A DNA stretch of 64,000 bases from contig CAVSKV010000004.1 in NCBI GenBank assembly GCA_963728785.1, positions 1,426,001-1,490,000 on the forward strand, in the 5' to 3' direction. Below are positions 27,294-36,280 of this stretch, in pieces. Both the position numbers and the translations under genes were made by a program. Source of the DNA: JAGWRI01 sp963728785 (GTDB taxonomy: Bacteria; Gemmatimonadota; Gemmatimonadetes; Gemmatimonadales; Gemmatimonadaceae). The notes beneath the pieces are model-generated. The model had not been told where the DNA came from and did not search any database. It was given only the letters and a program-made list of their open reading frames with translations. Within the stretch, counting starts at the first letter, position 1. Every line of letters begins with the position of its first letter.

Positions 27294-28448
27294 TCAGCTG
27301 GACGCTTCGCCCTCAAAGGGCGACCAACTGGTGTCGCTCGAGCCGGACACCCCCTGCACGCGCAGCGCAAATTCGCTCGGGCTGGTGGCGTAGAACATCG
27401 CGCTCTCATAGGAGACGTGACCGCGGGTGTAGAGCTGCATAAGCGACTGATCGAAGCTCTGCATGCCGTATTGGACGGTCCCTTCCTTGATCAGCTCGGG
27501 AATGTTGAGGGCCTTCGTCATGTCCCGGATCTGCTCGCGCACCGCGGCCGTGTTGATGAGGATCTCGGCCGCCGGGATTCGTCCCGGCTTGTCGGCCCGC
27601 GGTATGAGCCGCAACGACACCACGGCCTGCAGCGCGCTGGCCAGCGAGAAGCGCACCTCCGCCTGCTGATGCGGGGGGTAGAACGACAGGATGCGGTTGA
27701 TGGTCTGCGTCGCGTCGGTGGTGTGCAACGTGGAGAACACGAGATGGCCCGTATCCGCCGCCTTGAGCGCCGTGTCGAGGGTCTCGAGATCGCGAACCTC
27801 GCCCAGGAGGATGACGTCGGGATCCTGGCGCAGCACGCGCCGCAACGCCTGAGAGAAACTGGCCGTGTCGGTGCCCACCTCACGCTGGCTGATGTGGGAC
27901 TTGAGGTCGCGGTGCAGAAACTCCACCGGGTCCTCGATCGTGATGATGTTCGCTTTCCGGTTCTCGTTGATGTGCTGGATCATCGCCGCCAGCGCCGTCG
28001 ATTTCCCGGAGCCGGTGATGCCCGTGACGAGCACCAGACCGCGCGGCTTCAGTGAGATCTCCTTGACCACCGCGGGAAGATTCAACTCCGCGATCGTACG
28101 CGCCTGGTAGGGAATGGCGCGCATGGCGAAGCACAGCGATCCGCGCTGCTGGTAGGCGTTCACGCGGAAGCGGCCGATGCCTGGCACCCCCACCGCAAAA
28201 TCGCACTCTTTCTCTTCGGTAAATTGCTTGACCTGGCGCGTCGTCATCAACTGTTCGGCCAGATCCTTGAGGTCCTCCGACCGCAACGCGGCCTGCGGGA
28301 GTGGCTCCAGATCGCCGTCAACGCGCAGCGTGGGTGCGCGGCCGACCTTGAGATGGAGGTCCGACGCGCCACGGCGGATGAGCTGCTCGAGCACCGCCTT
28401 GAAGTCGAACGGGGGCGCCGCGGCCAGAGGCTCGGTGCGGTTATCCAT
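27294..28448 (-). CDS. pilT: Type IV pilus retraction ATPase PilT
   Basis: A 384-residue secretion ATPase of the PilT type. The Walker A loop ITGSGKSTALAAMI is followed by an Asp box, Walker B (DPDVILLGEVRDLET) and the His box with HTTDATQTINRIL. The AIRYQ... region is represented by AIPYQARTIAELNLP. It depolymerises type IV pili for twitching motility or DNA uptake in relatives. No other pilus gene is in this window. The start overlaps the accB stop by 8 bases, an unusual location for this gene. Confidence 0.93.
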   Translation of the reverse strand: MDNRTEPLAAAPPFDFKAVLEQLIRRGASDLHLKVGRAPTLRVDGDLEPLPQAALRSEDLKDLAEQLMTTRQVKQFTEEKECDFAVGVPGIGRFRVNAYQQRGSLCFAMRAIPYQARTIAELNLPAVVKEISLKPRGLVLVTGITGSGKSTALAAMIQHINENRKANIITIEDPVEFLHRDLKSHISQREVGTDTASFSQALRRVLRQDPDVILLGEVRDLETLDTALKAADTGHLVFSTLHTTDATQTINRILSFYPPHQQAEVRFSLASALQAVVSLRLIPRADKPGRIPAAEILINTAAVREQIRDMTKALNIPELIKEGTVQYGMQSFDQSLMQLYTRGHVSYESAMFYATSPSEFALRVQGVSGSSDTSWSPFEGEASS

Positions 28449-28938
28449 TGGGATCGATGCGGAAGAGCGACTGCCCGTATTCCACCGGTTGCGAATCCTC
28501 GACCATCAGTTCCTGGACGACACCCGAATACTCCGACTCGATCTCATTCATGATCTTCATCGCCTCGATGATGCACAGGACCTGGCCCTTGGCAACCCGC
28601 GTGCCCACGGTGACGTACGGCTTGGCTCCCGGCTCCGGCGCCGCGTAAAACGTGCCCACCATCGGCGACTTCACCTCCAGTCCCGCGGGACCCTTGGCGG
28701 CTGCTTCGCCTTCGCCGCCCACCGCCGGCAGGCCCTGGGGCGGCGTCATGCGCAACTCACCGGACGCCCCGATCATGGGTCCCATCGACATCGGCGCTGC
28801 CATCTGCACCGTGCCGCGCTGCGACGGGGTCTTCGAGATCCGGATCTTCATCCCCTTGTCGGACGAGATCTCGATCGAATCCACGGTCGAGCTGTCGATC
28901 ATGGCGATGAGTTTCTTGACGTAGCGAAGGTCGATCAT
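28441..28938 (-). CDS. accB: Acetyl-CoA carboxylase, biotin carboxyl carrier protein
   Basis: A 165-residue carrier. The N-terminus (MIDLRYVKKLIAMIDSS) is typical of AccB, a Pro/Ala/Gly-rich linker follows, and the C-terminal biotinyl domain has the EAMKIMNE motif whose lysine is biotinylated. ATG 28938 matches the family N-terminus. An ATG at 28962 would add eight residues. Confidence 0.93.
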   Translation of the reverse strand: MIDLRYVKKLIAMIDSSTVDSIEISSDKGMKIRISKTPSQRGTVQMAAPMSMGPMIGASGELRMTPPQGLPAVGGEGEAAAKGPAGLEVKSPMVGTFYAAPEPGAKPYVTVGTRVAKGQVLCIIEAMKIMNEIESEYSGVVQELMVEDSQPVEYGQSLFRIDPNG

Positions 28939-28969
28939 AAGGGTCGTTGAAGCGGCGCTCAAGGTCGTC

Positions 28970-30058
28970 TTATGCCAGCTCGAGAAGCTCCCGCGGTATC
29001 TCCGTCAGGATGCGCGGCCCGTCCGCGCTCAACCACACGTCGTCTTCGATGCGAACCCCACCCCACCCCGCACGGTAGACGCCCGGCTCGATCGTCACCA
29101 CCGCCCCCGGCGGAAGTTCCTGCTCGTTCGTCCTGGCCAGCCGCGGCCCCTCGTGCACTTCCAGGCCGATGCCGTGCCCGAGGCTGTGGCCGAACAGCTC
29201 TCCCAGCCCCCGCCGCTCAATGTAGCTCCGCGCGACCGCGTCGGCATCCCGCCCGGTCATTCCGGCGTGGACGGCCGCCGATGCGGCCTCGTTTGCCCGC
29301 AGAACCAGTTCGTATACCTCGCGCTGCTCCGCGCTGGCCCGCCCCACCACGACGGTGCGCGTCACGTCCGAACAGTAGCCGTCAACCACGGCTCCGAAGT
29401 CGAACAGGAGAAAATCGCCAGCCCCAACCCGATGGCCCGTGGGCTGAGCATGCGGCAGCGCCGCGCGCGCGCCGGCGGCGACGATGCTCGGGAAAGCGAA
29501 TCCTTCGCTCCCCTCGTCGCGGAGCGCGTGCTCCAGCACGCCCGCCAACTGCAATTCGCTCAGCCCCGGGCGCACGGCCGGCAGCGTGCGCTCGAGCGCC
29601 CGCCCCGCCAACTCGGCCGCCCGCTTGATGCGCGATACCTCGTCCGCGTCCTTCCGTTCGCGCTGGCGCTCGACCAGGTCGCTGGTCGGCCGCCATTGCC
29701 AGCGGCTCCCCGCCTCGAGCAGCCGCTGGAAATCGCGGTGCGCGAGATGCGGCGACTCGAACCCCACCACGTGCACCCCCGACGCCGACTGCAACTGCTG
29801 CCAGAGCGCCGCCCAAAGGTTCACCGGCTCGATCACGATCCGTGCAAGCGACCCGACCTCATCCACCACCTGCGTCTCGTACCGGAAGTCGGTGATCAGC
29901 AACGTTTCCCGCGGCGTCACAATGACGAGCGCGCTCGACCCCGAAAACCCGGTGAGATACCGGATGTTCGCCAGCCCTGTCACGAGAAGCGAGTCGAGCT
30001 GCGCCTGGGCCAGCGCATCGGTGAGGGCCGCGAGTCGCCGCGGTCTGGCGTCAGCCAC
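28970..30058 (-). CDS. M24 metallopeptidase (Xaa-Pro aminopeptidase/dipeptidase)
   Basis: A 362-residue peptidase with a creatinase-like N-terminal domain and a pita-bread catalytic domain. The five metal ligands are visible: D in LLFDFGAVVDG, D in CSDVTRT, H in GHSLGHGIGLEVHEGP, E in TIEPGVY and E in RIEDD. The aroQ-peptidase-accB order is widespread. Its 3' neighbours are accB and pilT, and it overlaps aroQ by 8 bases. Confidence 0.92.
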   Translation of the reverse strand: MADARPRRLAALTDALAQAQLDSLLVTGLANIRYLTGFSGSSALVIVTPRETLLITDFRYETQVVDEVGSLARIVIEPVNLWAALWQQLQSASGVHVVGFESPHLAHRDFQRLLEAGSRWQWRPTSDLVERQRERKDADEVSRIKRAAELAGRALERTLPAVRPGLSELQLAGVLEHALRDEGSEGFAFPSIVAAGARAALPHAQPTGHRVGAGDFLLFDFGAVVDGYCSDVTRTVVVGRASAEQREVYELVLRANEAASAAVHAGMTGRDADAVARSYIERRGLGELFGHSLGHGIGLEVHEGPRLARTNEQELPPGAVVTIEPGVYRAGWGGVRIEDDVWLSADGPRILTEIPRELLELA

Positions 30059-30491
30059 GGGCCTTCAGGTGGGAAATGAGCCCGCGAAGTGCCAGCTCGT
30101 AGCCAAACACGCCGAGCCCGCACACCATGCCCACCGCGGCCGGAGCCAGCATGGAAAACCGACGTTCCGGCTCACGAGCAAACACATTTGTGATATGAAC
30201 CTCCACGAACGGCACTCCCACACCCGTGAGCGCATCGCGGATGGCGAGACTCGTGTGGCTGTAGGCCCCCCCATTGACCAGCGCTCCGTGCACACGGCCC
30301 CGCCACTGCTGGATCGCGTCCACCAGCGCCCCTTCCCCGTTGTGCTGCGCGAACTCCATCTCCAGCCCCAGCTCGTGCCCCAATTCGCTCAGCCGCCGCT
30401 CCACGTCGGCCAGCGAGTCCGCTCCGTAGAGTTCGGTCTCGCGCGTGCCGAGGAGGTTAAGATTTGGACCGTTGAGGACGGCGACTCTCAC
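30051..30491 (-). CDS. aroQ: Type II 3-dehydroquinate dehydratase
   Basis: A 146-residue enzyme of the shikimate pathway, making 3-dehydroshikimate. It has VLNGPNLNLLGTRE with the catalytic arginine and tyrosine region (ELYG), NGGAYSHTSLAIRDAL with the catalytic His region, and EVHITNV. The GTG at 30491 overlaps the stop of the TPR gene as GTGA, which I prefer over an ATG eight codons upstream. Confidence 0.95.
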   Translation of the reverse strand: MRVAVLNGPNLNLLGTRETELYGADSLADVERRLSELGHELGLEMEFAQHNGEGALVDAIQQWRGRVHGALVNGGAYSHTSLAIRDALTGVGVPFVEVHITNVFAREPERRFSMLAPAAVGMVCGLGVFGYELALRGLISHLKARG

Positions 30492-32611
30492 CGCTTCTTC
30501 AGCCCCTGCAGCCATGAATTGAACTGCTCGATATCTGCCTCGACTCCGGTGGCGCCCTGGGCGATCGCGGGCGTCTCGCGGGCCGGGGTGCCCCGCCCCG
30601 ACCTACCCCCCTCGAAGAACCGGTCGAACGAGAATCCGCCGTTCTGCGGCGCGCTAGGAGCCTGCGATTCGCGGAACACACTATCGAGCGACAACTCCTC
30701 GGTGGCGCGCCGGGCCGGCGCACCGGCCATCGACGGTGGGGGCTCCTCGGCCTCGACGCCGAACGCGCGGGCCAGGGTGGCAGCGGCAGCCTGATCGGGG
30801 GCAGCCACCCCCCCGGCCCGGAACAGCGCGTCGATCGATCCACCGGACTGGGCTGCCATTAGCGGCCCCGGCTGGTCCGCTTCCGCGGCCAGCAATTCGT
30901 GCGACCCCGTTGGCGTCGCGGGGGCCGCCAGAGCCGATTCCTGCTCCATCGCAACCTCCCGCCGGCTCTCCGGCTCCGGTTCCGGAGCAGACGACCCGGG
31001 TGCCTCCATTGCACGGGTGGCCAGGGCGCCGAGGAAATCTCTGATGGAGGGTCCGCCGCGCGAAGAAGGCTCCGGCTCAGAGGTCACGGCAGTATCGACC
31101 TCAAATGTCGTCTCGGCGATTGCTAGCATCGGTTCCGCCGGCGTTGCGAAGCCTGACGCGTCCAGATCGGGGACGTCCTGAATCTCCTCCTCGGCCGCCT
31201 CAACTTCCGATGGAGACCCCTGAGCGGCCCAGCGAATCTCCATGCCCAGGTCCATGCCGGTTTCGATGTCGGCGTTGCCGAAGGACTCCAGTTCCTGCTC
31301 CGGCTCCGCCGCCTCAGCCACCGGTTCCGCCTCAGACGGGGCCGGCACGGCCTCCATCGGAATGGCGGGGGTGAGCGCCGTCATTGCCTCAATGCTGGCG
31401 ATTTTCGTCTCAAGAAAAGCGTCGCCCGGGCTCCGCGCCAGAAGCATGCGGTACACCCTGAGGGCGTCTTCGGTGTGCCCCTGCGACACGTACAGTTCCG
31501 CCATCGTTTCGGTGGCGAAGGGATCGGCCGGCTCGGAGGCAGGGACCGGAGCTGTCCCTGCCGGTACTTCGAAATGCTCGAAGGTGAATTCCGACAGTTC
31601 GGGGGCTTCCGGCCGCGATTCCTCGACGGCCGGCTCCGCGAGCTCGGCGTCCATCGGCGGCTCCGGTTTCGCCACGGGCATCAAGGACGCGCCGTCGCCG
31701 ACGCGCTCGATCTCGAACCCCAGGGCGTATAGCGACTCCCGCGGCGTGCTGACACGAGGCAATGCGGGCATTTCCGGCTGAACCCGGAAGTCCGCAATGT
31801 CGAGCAAGTCCTCACTCGGGGCCGCTGAAGGAGCTGGCGGCTGGGACGCTTCGGCGGCAGGCTGGAAAGCTGGCAACTCGGTGAATCGCTCGAAGGCCGC
31901 CGGCGGAGCGGCGGTCTCGGAATGTTGCGCCGGCTCTTCGGCGACCTCCCAGGTGGGCGGCGGTTCCTCCGCTACAGGCGCTTCGACGGCCGGCATGTCG
32001 CGCGGCGTGGCGCCCGTCACGACCAGGTCCGGGGGGGCATTGGTGGGCTCAGGCGGCAGTTCCAGGGCGGCAGCAAGGGGGGCGAGGGCCCCCTGCTCAG
32101 CGGCAACTGGTTCGGCCGCAACCGGCTCGGCGTTAACCGGTTCAGCGGCGCCAGGCGGTTCAGCGACAACCGGTTCGGCGGCGCCAGGCGGTTCAGCCAC
32201 AACAGGTTCTGGTGCGGCAGCGAGTGTGGTCAGAATGGACGCGATCTCGATGTTGCGCGGGTCGGCATCCAGCACGCGCTGGTACCAGCCTCGCGCTCCG
32301 GTCAGATCGCCCAGATGGCACTCAATGTCTCCCAGCAATCGCAGCGCGATCAGGTTCTCCGGGTCGAGCGTGAGCGCCGTGTGGAACACGGTGCGCGCCT
32401 CTTCGAACTGCTGAGTGTCGTAGAGGGCCTGCCCATAGACGATATGGGCGCTCATGTGGCTCGGCTGCTGAGGCAGAAATTCCCGACAGATGGCGATGGC
32501 CTGGTCGGGGTCCCCGGCCTTTCGGTACTCGTTCGCGAGGGGAGCGAAGTAACGGCGAGGGCTCTCGTCGAACTTCTTTTTCAACTCGTCGATGCGGGCG
32601 GAACTCGCCAT
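30488..32611 (-). CDS. Large tetratricopeptide-repeat protein with low-complexity linkers
   Basis: A 707-residue protein. The N-terminal 130 residues hold about three TPRs (for example YFAPLANEYRKAGDPDQAI and ALYDTQQFEEARTVFHTAL). Another TPR lies near residue 370 (TMAELYVSQGHTEDALRVY), and the rest is an acidic, Pro/Ala/Glu-rich region without predicted structure. It ends with a short conserved-looking tail (IEQFNSWLQGLKK). There is no signal peptide, so it is probably a cytoplasmic scaffold. It has its own promoter and heads the aroQ operon. The function is unknown. Confidence 0.75.
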   Translation of the reverse strand: MASSARIDELKKKFDESPRRYFAPLANEYRKAGDPDQAIAICREFLPQQPSHMSAHIVYGQALYDTQQFEEARTVFHTALTLDPENLIALRLLGDIECHLGDLTGARGWYQRVLDADPRNIEIASILTTLAAAPEPVVAEPPGAAEPVVAEPPGAAEPVNAEPVAAEPVAAEQGALAPLAAALELPPEPTNAPPDLVVTGATPRDMPAVEAPVAEEPPPTWEVAEEPAQHSETAAPPAAFERFTELPAFQPAAEASQPPAPSAAPSEDLLDIADFRVQPEMPALPRVSTPRESLYALGFEIERVGDGASLMPVAKPEPPMDAELAEPAVEESRPEAPELSEFTFEHFEVPAGTAPVPASEPADPFATETMAELYVSQGHTEDALRVYRMLLARSPGDAFLETKIASIEAMTALTPAIPMEAVPAPSEAEPVAEAAEPEQELESFGNADIETGMDLGMEIRWAAQGSPSEVEAAEEEIQDVPDLDASGFATPAEPMLAIAETTFEVDTAVTSEPEPSSRGGPSIRDFLGALATRAMEAPGSSAPEPEPESRREVAMEQESALAAPATPTGSHELLAAEADQPGPLMAAQSGGSIDALFRAGGVAAPDQAAAATLARAFGVEAEEPPPSMAGAPARRATEELSLDSVFRESQAPSAPQNGGFSFDRFFEGGRSGRGTPARETPAIAQGATGVEADIEQFNSWLQGLKKR
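32139..32204. repeat. Two tandem 33-base repeats inside the TPR gene
   Basis: Copies at 32139-32171 and 32172-32204 differ at only a few bases and encode two 11-residue units of the type EPPGAAEPVVA in a Pro/Glu/Ala-rich linker. Further imperfect copies surround them. Because the repeat is in frame, copy-number change would alter linker length without breaking the gene. Confidence 0.75.
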
Positions 32612-32651
32612 ATGGAGCCTCGATCAGGCGGCGGGCGGATGTGGAGCGAAG

Positions 32652-32679
32652 GATATACATCGCAGACAGTTCAAGTCAA
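32652..32679 (-). promoter_or_regulatory. Promoter for the TPR-aroQ-acc operon
   Basis: On the minus strand TTGACT (32674-32679, five of six) and TATATC (32652-32657, four of six) are 16 bases apart, about 40 bases before the TPR gene ATG. This is one of the clearest sigma70-like promoters in the window. It sits in the only divergent gap. Confidence 0.55.
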
Positions 32680-32698
32680 TCAGAAGTCACACGCCGAC

Positions 32699-32728
32699 TT
32701 GATTTTAGGCCTGCGACCCCGGTAGGTT
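32699..32728 (+). promoter_or_regulatory. Possible ppiD promoter
   Basis: TTGATT (32699-32704) and TAGGTT (32723-32728) are 18 bases apart, upstream of ppiD on the plus strand. The -10 match is weak (three of six), so the call is tentative. Confidence 0.3.
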
Positions 32729-32781
32729 TTCATGTTCTGCCATTCAGGCGCAACCTTCGCTCGCATCAGGAGTAACGCCGC

Positions 32782-34623
32782 TTGCTGCAAACCATGCGGA
32801 GCTGGGCCAAATACATCTGGATCTTTGTCATCGCGGCCCCCTTCATCATCGGGTTCCTGCTCTACCAGACCTCAGGCCTTGGTAATGCTGCGTCGGTCAC
32901 CCCCAGCACGCCGGTGGCCAAGGTGGACGGTCAGGAGATCTTGTACGCCACCTACATGCAGAGCGTCCAATCACAGCTGCAATCGCAGCAGCAGAGCGGC
33001 GGGCGCTCGCTCACCCAGGACGAAGAGCGCCAGATCGAGAATTCGGTGTTCGATCAGATGGTGATGCAGATCCTGCTCGACCGCGAGTACAAGAAGCGCG
33101 GCATCACCGTGTCGGACGACGAGATTCGGGAGTACGCCAAGTACGCGCCGCCCTCTTGGATTCAGCAATCGCCCGACCTCCAGACCGACGGCAAGTTCGA
33201 CATGGCAAAGTACGAGCGCCTCTTGGAGAGCCCGGCGGCCCGCCAGGGTGGGTTCCTCGTGCAGCTCGAGCAGTACTACCGCACGGAGATCCCCAAGCAG
33301 AAGCTGTTCGAGCAGGTCACGGCCGGCGTGTACGTCTCCGACGCCGACCTGTGGCGCGCCTGGCGCGACTCGCACGACAGCGCGTCGGTGACGTACGTGG
33401 CGTGGGGCAACGTTCCGGACTCCAGCGACTTGAGCGCGGTGACCGACGCTCAGTTGCACGCCCACTACGACGCCCACCACGACGAGTTCGATCTTCCCGG
33501 CGTGGCCCGCCTGTCGCTGGTCGTGATTCCCCGCGTCGTCACGGCGGCCGATAGCGAGGCGGTGCGCGCGCATGCACTGGCCCTGCGCCAGGAGATCGTG
33601 TCCGGCAAGACGAGCTTTGCCGACGTCGCGAAGCGCGAGTCGGTGGACACCGCGTCCGCCGCGAACGGCGGCGACCTTGGCATGACTGCCAAGGGGCGAT
33701 TCGTTCCCGCATTCGAACAGGCGGCGTGGGCGTTGAAGCCGGGCGAGGTGTCGGAGCCCGTGCTCACGCAATTCGGCTACCACCTGATCAAGGTGGATGC
33801 GCGCAAGGGCGATTCCCTTTCGCTGCGCCACATCCTGCTCCGTATCCAGCCGTCGGATTCCGAGTCGGCGCACATGGACGCCCGCGCGGATACGCTCGCC
33901 AGCCTGGCCGGAAACGCCGAAGATCCGACCAAGCTCGACAGCGCCGCGGCGAAGCTCCATCTGACGATTTACAAGATCACTGCCTCGGAGAACCAGCCGG
34001 CGCTGTGGCAGAGCAAGCAGGTCCCGAGCGCCAGCGCGTGGGCATTCGGTGGTGCCCGCAAAGGCGAGGTGAGCGACCTGTTCGACGACGAGAACGGCTA
34101 CTACATGACGCGGCTCGATTCGCTCATCCCGAGCGGGCTGCGCCCCTTCGATCAGGTGAAGGATCAGATCCGGTCGGAAGTGGCCGCGCAACACCATCTC
34201 GACCGCATGATGGATCCGGCGGGGGCGTTTGCCAGGGCCGCGGCGGCGGGCGCACTCGAAGCGACGGCCCAGAAGATGGGGCTGCATGCCCAGAAAACGG
34301 CCGTGCCGTTCACGCGAACATCGTTCGTGCCAGGCCTGGGTGGTCAGTACACGGCGGCCATCGGGGCCGCGTTCGGCCTCCCGCTCGGCGCGGTGAGCCA
34401 GCCGGTGCGCGACGCGACCCAGATCACGGTGGAACGCGTAGACCGACGGATTCCAGCGGACAGCGCGGCCTGGCTCAAGCAGAAGGACTTTCAGAAGCAG
34501 CAGCGCATCCAGCAGATGCAGCAGGCGCGCCTGCAGATGTTCATGCAGGATCTGCATGACTCGGCCAAGATCGACGACCGCCGAAAGGCTATCGACGCGG
34601 CCACACGGCACGCTTCGAGTTAG
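32782..34623 (+). CDS. ppiD: PpiD/SurA-like periplasmic peptidyl-prolyl isomerase
   Basis: A 613-residue membrane-anchored chaperone, the only plus-strand gene. The N-terminal anchor (YIWIFVIAAPFIIGFLLY) is followed by a SurA-like helical domain (about 35-230), one parvulin domain with GGDLGMTAKGRFVPAFEQAAW and QFGYHLIKVD (about 235-345), and a C-terminal region resembling a second, degenerate parvulin. It should assist folding of exported outer-membrane proteins. The start is decided by AGGAG at 32768-32772, nine bases before TTG 32782. ATG 32794 would be 21 bases away and is less likely. Confidence 0.88.
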   Translation: MLQTMRSWAKYIWIFVIAAPFIIGFLLYQTSGLGNAASVTPSTPVAKVDGQEILYATYMQSVQSQLQSQQQSGGRSLTQDEERQIENSVFDQMVMQILLDREYKKRGITVSDDEIREYAKYAPPSWIQQSPDLQTDGKFDMAKYERLLESPAARQGGFLVQLEQYYRTEIPKQKLFEQVTAGVYVSDADLWRAWRDSHDSASVTYVAWGNVPDSSDLSAVTDAQLHAHYDAHHDEFDLPGVARLSLVVIPRVVTAADSEAVRAHALALRQEIVSGKTSFADVAKRESVDTASAANGGDLGMTAKGRFVPAFEQAAWALKPGEVSEPVLTQFGYHLIKVDARKGDSLSLRHILLRIQPSDSESAHMDARADTLASLAGNAEDPTKLDSAAAKLHLTIYKITASENQPALWQSKQVPSASAWAFGGARKGEVSDLFDDENGYYMTRLDSLIPSGLRPFDQVKDQIRSEVAAQHHLDRMMDPAGAFARAAAAGALEATAQKMGLHAQKTAVPFTRTSFVPGLGGQYTAAIGAAFGLPLGAVSQPVRDATQITVERVDRRIPADSAAWLKQKDFQKQQRIQQMQQARLQMFMQDLHDSAKIDDRRKAIDAATRHASS

Positions 34624-34655
34624 CGGGGGTCACACCCGCTGGCGTAGGTCAATGA

Positions 34656-34688
34656 AACGGCGCCCCTGCCAGTGGCAGGGGCGCCGTT
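34656..34688. terminator. Bidirectional terminator between ppiD and tatA
   Basis: A perfect 15-bp inverted repeat (34656-34670 with 34674-34688) with a 3-base loop, placed between two converging genes. The stem is very GC-rich and flanked by AAA on one side and TT on the other, so short U-tracts are possible in both directions. A smaller hairpin (34622-34640) overlaps the ppiD stop. Confidence 0.75.
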
Positions 34689-34722
34689 CGCATCAGGAGA
34701 AATGCGTCCGACGAAGATTGGG

Positions 34723-34980
34723 TCAGATCAGCCGCTTGGGCTCGCGCACCGGCTCTTCCTCGACGCGGGTGCGCGCTACCGGCTCGCTTGGCGCAATGCG
34801 GTGCTCGGGTTCCGCCTCGTCCGTGACCTGGCGCTGCACTTCGTTGATGCTGCGCTTGAACTCGCGAATCCCCTTGCCCAGCGACGCTCCGATTTCCGGC
34901 ACGCGCCGCGCGCCGAAGAGGACGAGCACGATCACCAGGACGATGAACAGTTCGAGGGGGCCGAAGTTGCCGAAATTCAT
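34723..34980 (-). CDS. tatA: Twin-arginine translocase subunit TatA
   Basis: An 85-residue protein with one membrane helix (PLELFIVLVIVLVLFGARRVPE), the FGARR hinge and an amphipathic helix (GKGIREFKRSINEV), then a charged tail. It forms the pore of the Tat pathway for folded, cofactor-containing proteins. tatC is about 12 kb away at 47065-47859. No tatB is seen, so a two-component Tat system is likely. Confidence 0.93.
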   Translation of the reverse strand: MNFGNFGPLELFIVLVIVLVLFGARRVPEIGASLGKGIREFKRSINEVQRQVTDEAEPEHRIAPSEPVARTRVEEEPVREPKRLI

Positions 34981-34988
34981 ACCGTCTC

Positions 34989-35270
34989 CTAGAAGAGCGA
35001 CCGCGCGATGAGGTAGGCCACGAATACGCCGACGAGGCTGAGCAGCGAGACGTCCAGCGCCACCGGCCCCACACTGAACTTGATGATAACGAGGTCAATG
35101 GGCAACGGCCCGATGGACGGCATCACGCCGGTCGTCAGAAACTCCTTGACCGCGCCCGCCGGCAGCCAGCGCCGGGCGATTTCCGTGAACGCGCCACCCA
35201 CGATGAATCCGATGGAAAGGACGATAACGTGGAATCCGCGCCGGTGCTTGGCCGAACCCGTTGGTGGCAT
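34989..35270 (-). CDS. Small membrane protein, DUF4321-like
   Basis: A 93-residue protein with two membrane helices (FHVIVLSIGFIVGGAFTE and SLLSLVGVFVAYLIARS) flanking a loop with FLTTGVMPSIGPLPIDL. This layout matches the DUF4321 family, whose function is unknown. ATG 35270 begins two bases after the upstream stop. It lies 8 bases before tatA, so the two are co-transcribed. Confidence 0.7.
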   Translation of the reverse strand: MPPTGSAKHRRGFHVIVLSIGFIVGGAFTEIARRWLPAGAVKEFLTTGVMPSIGPLPIDLVIIKFSVGPVALDVSLLSLVGVFVAYLIARSLF

Positions 35271-35272
35271 GG

Positions 35273-36280
35273 CTACGAACGCCGGTCGGTAACGTACGCC
35301 AGCGCGTCCAGTAGCGCGTCGCATGCCGGCGACGGCGGCACGCTGGCCAGCGCCTCCTCGGCCTCCTGGGCGTACCGCTCGCTGGCCCGGCGGGCGTAGT
35401 CGATGCCCCCCGTTTCGCCCACGATGCGGATCACGTCCTGAATCGCTTCGTCCCTCGGGTGCTCGTCGGCGAACAGGGCGTCGACCTGGCGACGCGCGGC
35501 GTGCGACATGGCCGGCAGGGCGCCAATGAGCGGCAGGGTCACCTTGTGCTCACGCAGGTCGTTGCCCCACGGTTTGCCGGTCACCGATTCGTCCTCGGTG
35601 TAGTCCAGGACGTCGTCGATGACCTGGAACGCCATCCCGAGGCGGTCGCCGAAGCGGGCCAGCGGAGCACGATAGCGGGCTGCCCCGCACAGCGCACCGC
35701 TCTCGCAAGCCGCCGACAACAGGGACGCCGTCTTGGCGCGGATAAGCAGTTCGTAGTCGCGCTCGCCGAAGCTCAGCGCGTCGATCGCCGCCAATTGGCG
35801 CATCTCACCCATGCTCAGTTCGCTCGACACGTCGGTGACGACACGCAGAACGTCGAGGTCACGAATGCCGACCAGAGCCCGGAGGGCGCGCGAGTACAGG
35901 AAGTCGCCCATGATGACCGACACCTGGTGGCTGAACATCGAGTTCACGGTGGGCAGTCCACGCCGGGTCGCCGAGTGATCCACCGAGTCATCGTGGACCA
36001 GCGTGGCCAGGTGCATCAGTTCGATCACGGCGGCCAGGGTCACGGCGCGCGGCTCCGATTCGCCTTCAAGGTCGCTCGCCAGCAGGGTGAGCGTGGGCCG
36101 GAACATCTTGCCACGCATGCGCAGCAGGTGGCCGCTCACCTGCTCCACCATCGGCAGATCCGAGCTGACGATGCGTTCCATCTCGCCGAGCACCCTCTCC
36201 AACCGCTCACGCACGGGAGCCTGAACGGCGCGCAGTGCGTCGGTCATCGGCGTGCGGGGACGGGCAGCAACGCCGCTCAT
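35273..36280 (-). CDS. Polyprenyl (trans-prenyl) diphosphate synthase
   Basis: A 335-residue IspA/IspB-family enzyme. The first Asp-rich motif is LVHDDSVDHSA and the second is IDDVLDYTEDE; GDFLYSRA and GKMFRPTLTLLA are also typical. It elongates isopentenyl units for quinone side chains or other prenyl carriers; chain length cannot be read reliably. The start overlaps the stop of the second TPR gene as ATGA. Confidence 0.92.
   Translation of the reverse strand: MSGVAARPRTPMTDALRAVQAPVRERLERVLGEMERIVSSDLPMVEQVSGHLLRMRGKMFRPTLTLLASDLEGESEPRAVTLAAVIELMHLATLVHDDSVDHSATRRGLPTVNSMFSHQVSVIMGDFLYSRALRALVGIRDLDVLRVVTDVSSELSMGEMRQLAAIDALSFGERDYELLIRAKTASLLSAACESGALCGAARYRAPLARFGDRLGMAFQVIDDVLDYTEDESVTGKPWGNDLREHKVTLPLIGALPAMSHAARRQVDALFADEHPRDEAIQDVIRIVGETGGIDYARRASERYAQEAEEALASVPPSPACDALLDALAYVTDRRS

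Noticed and set aside
32139..32204. A possible CRISPR-like repeat
   Set aside because: There is no spacer between copies and the repeat lies inside a coding frame.
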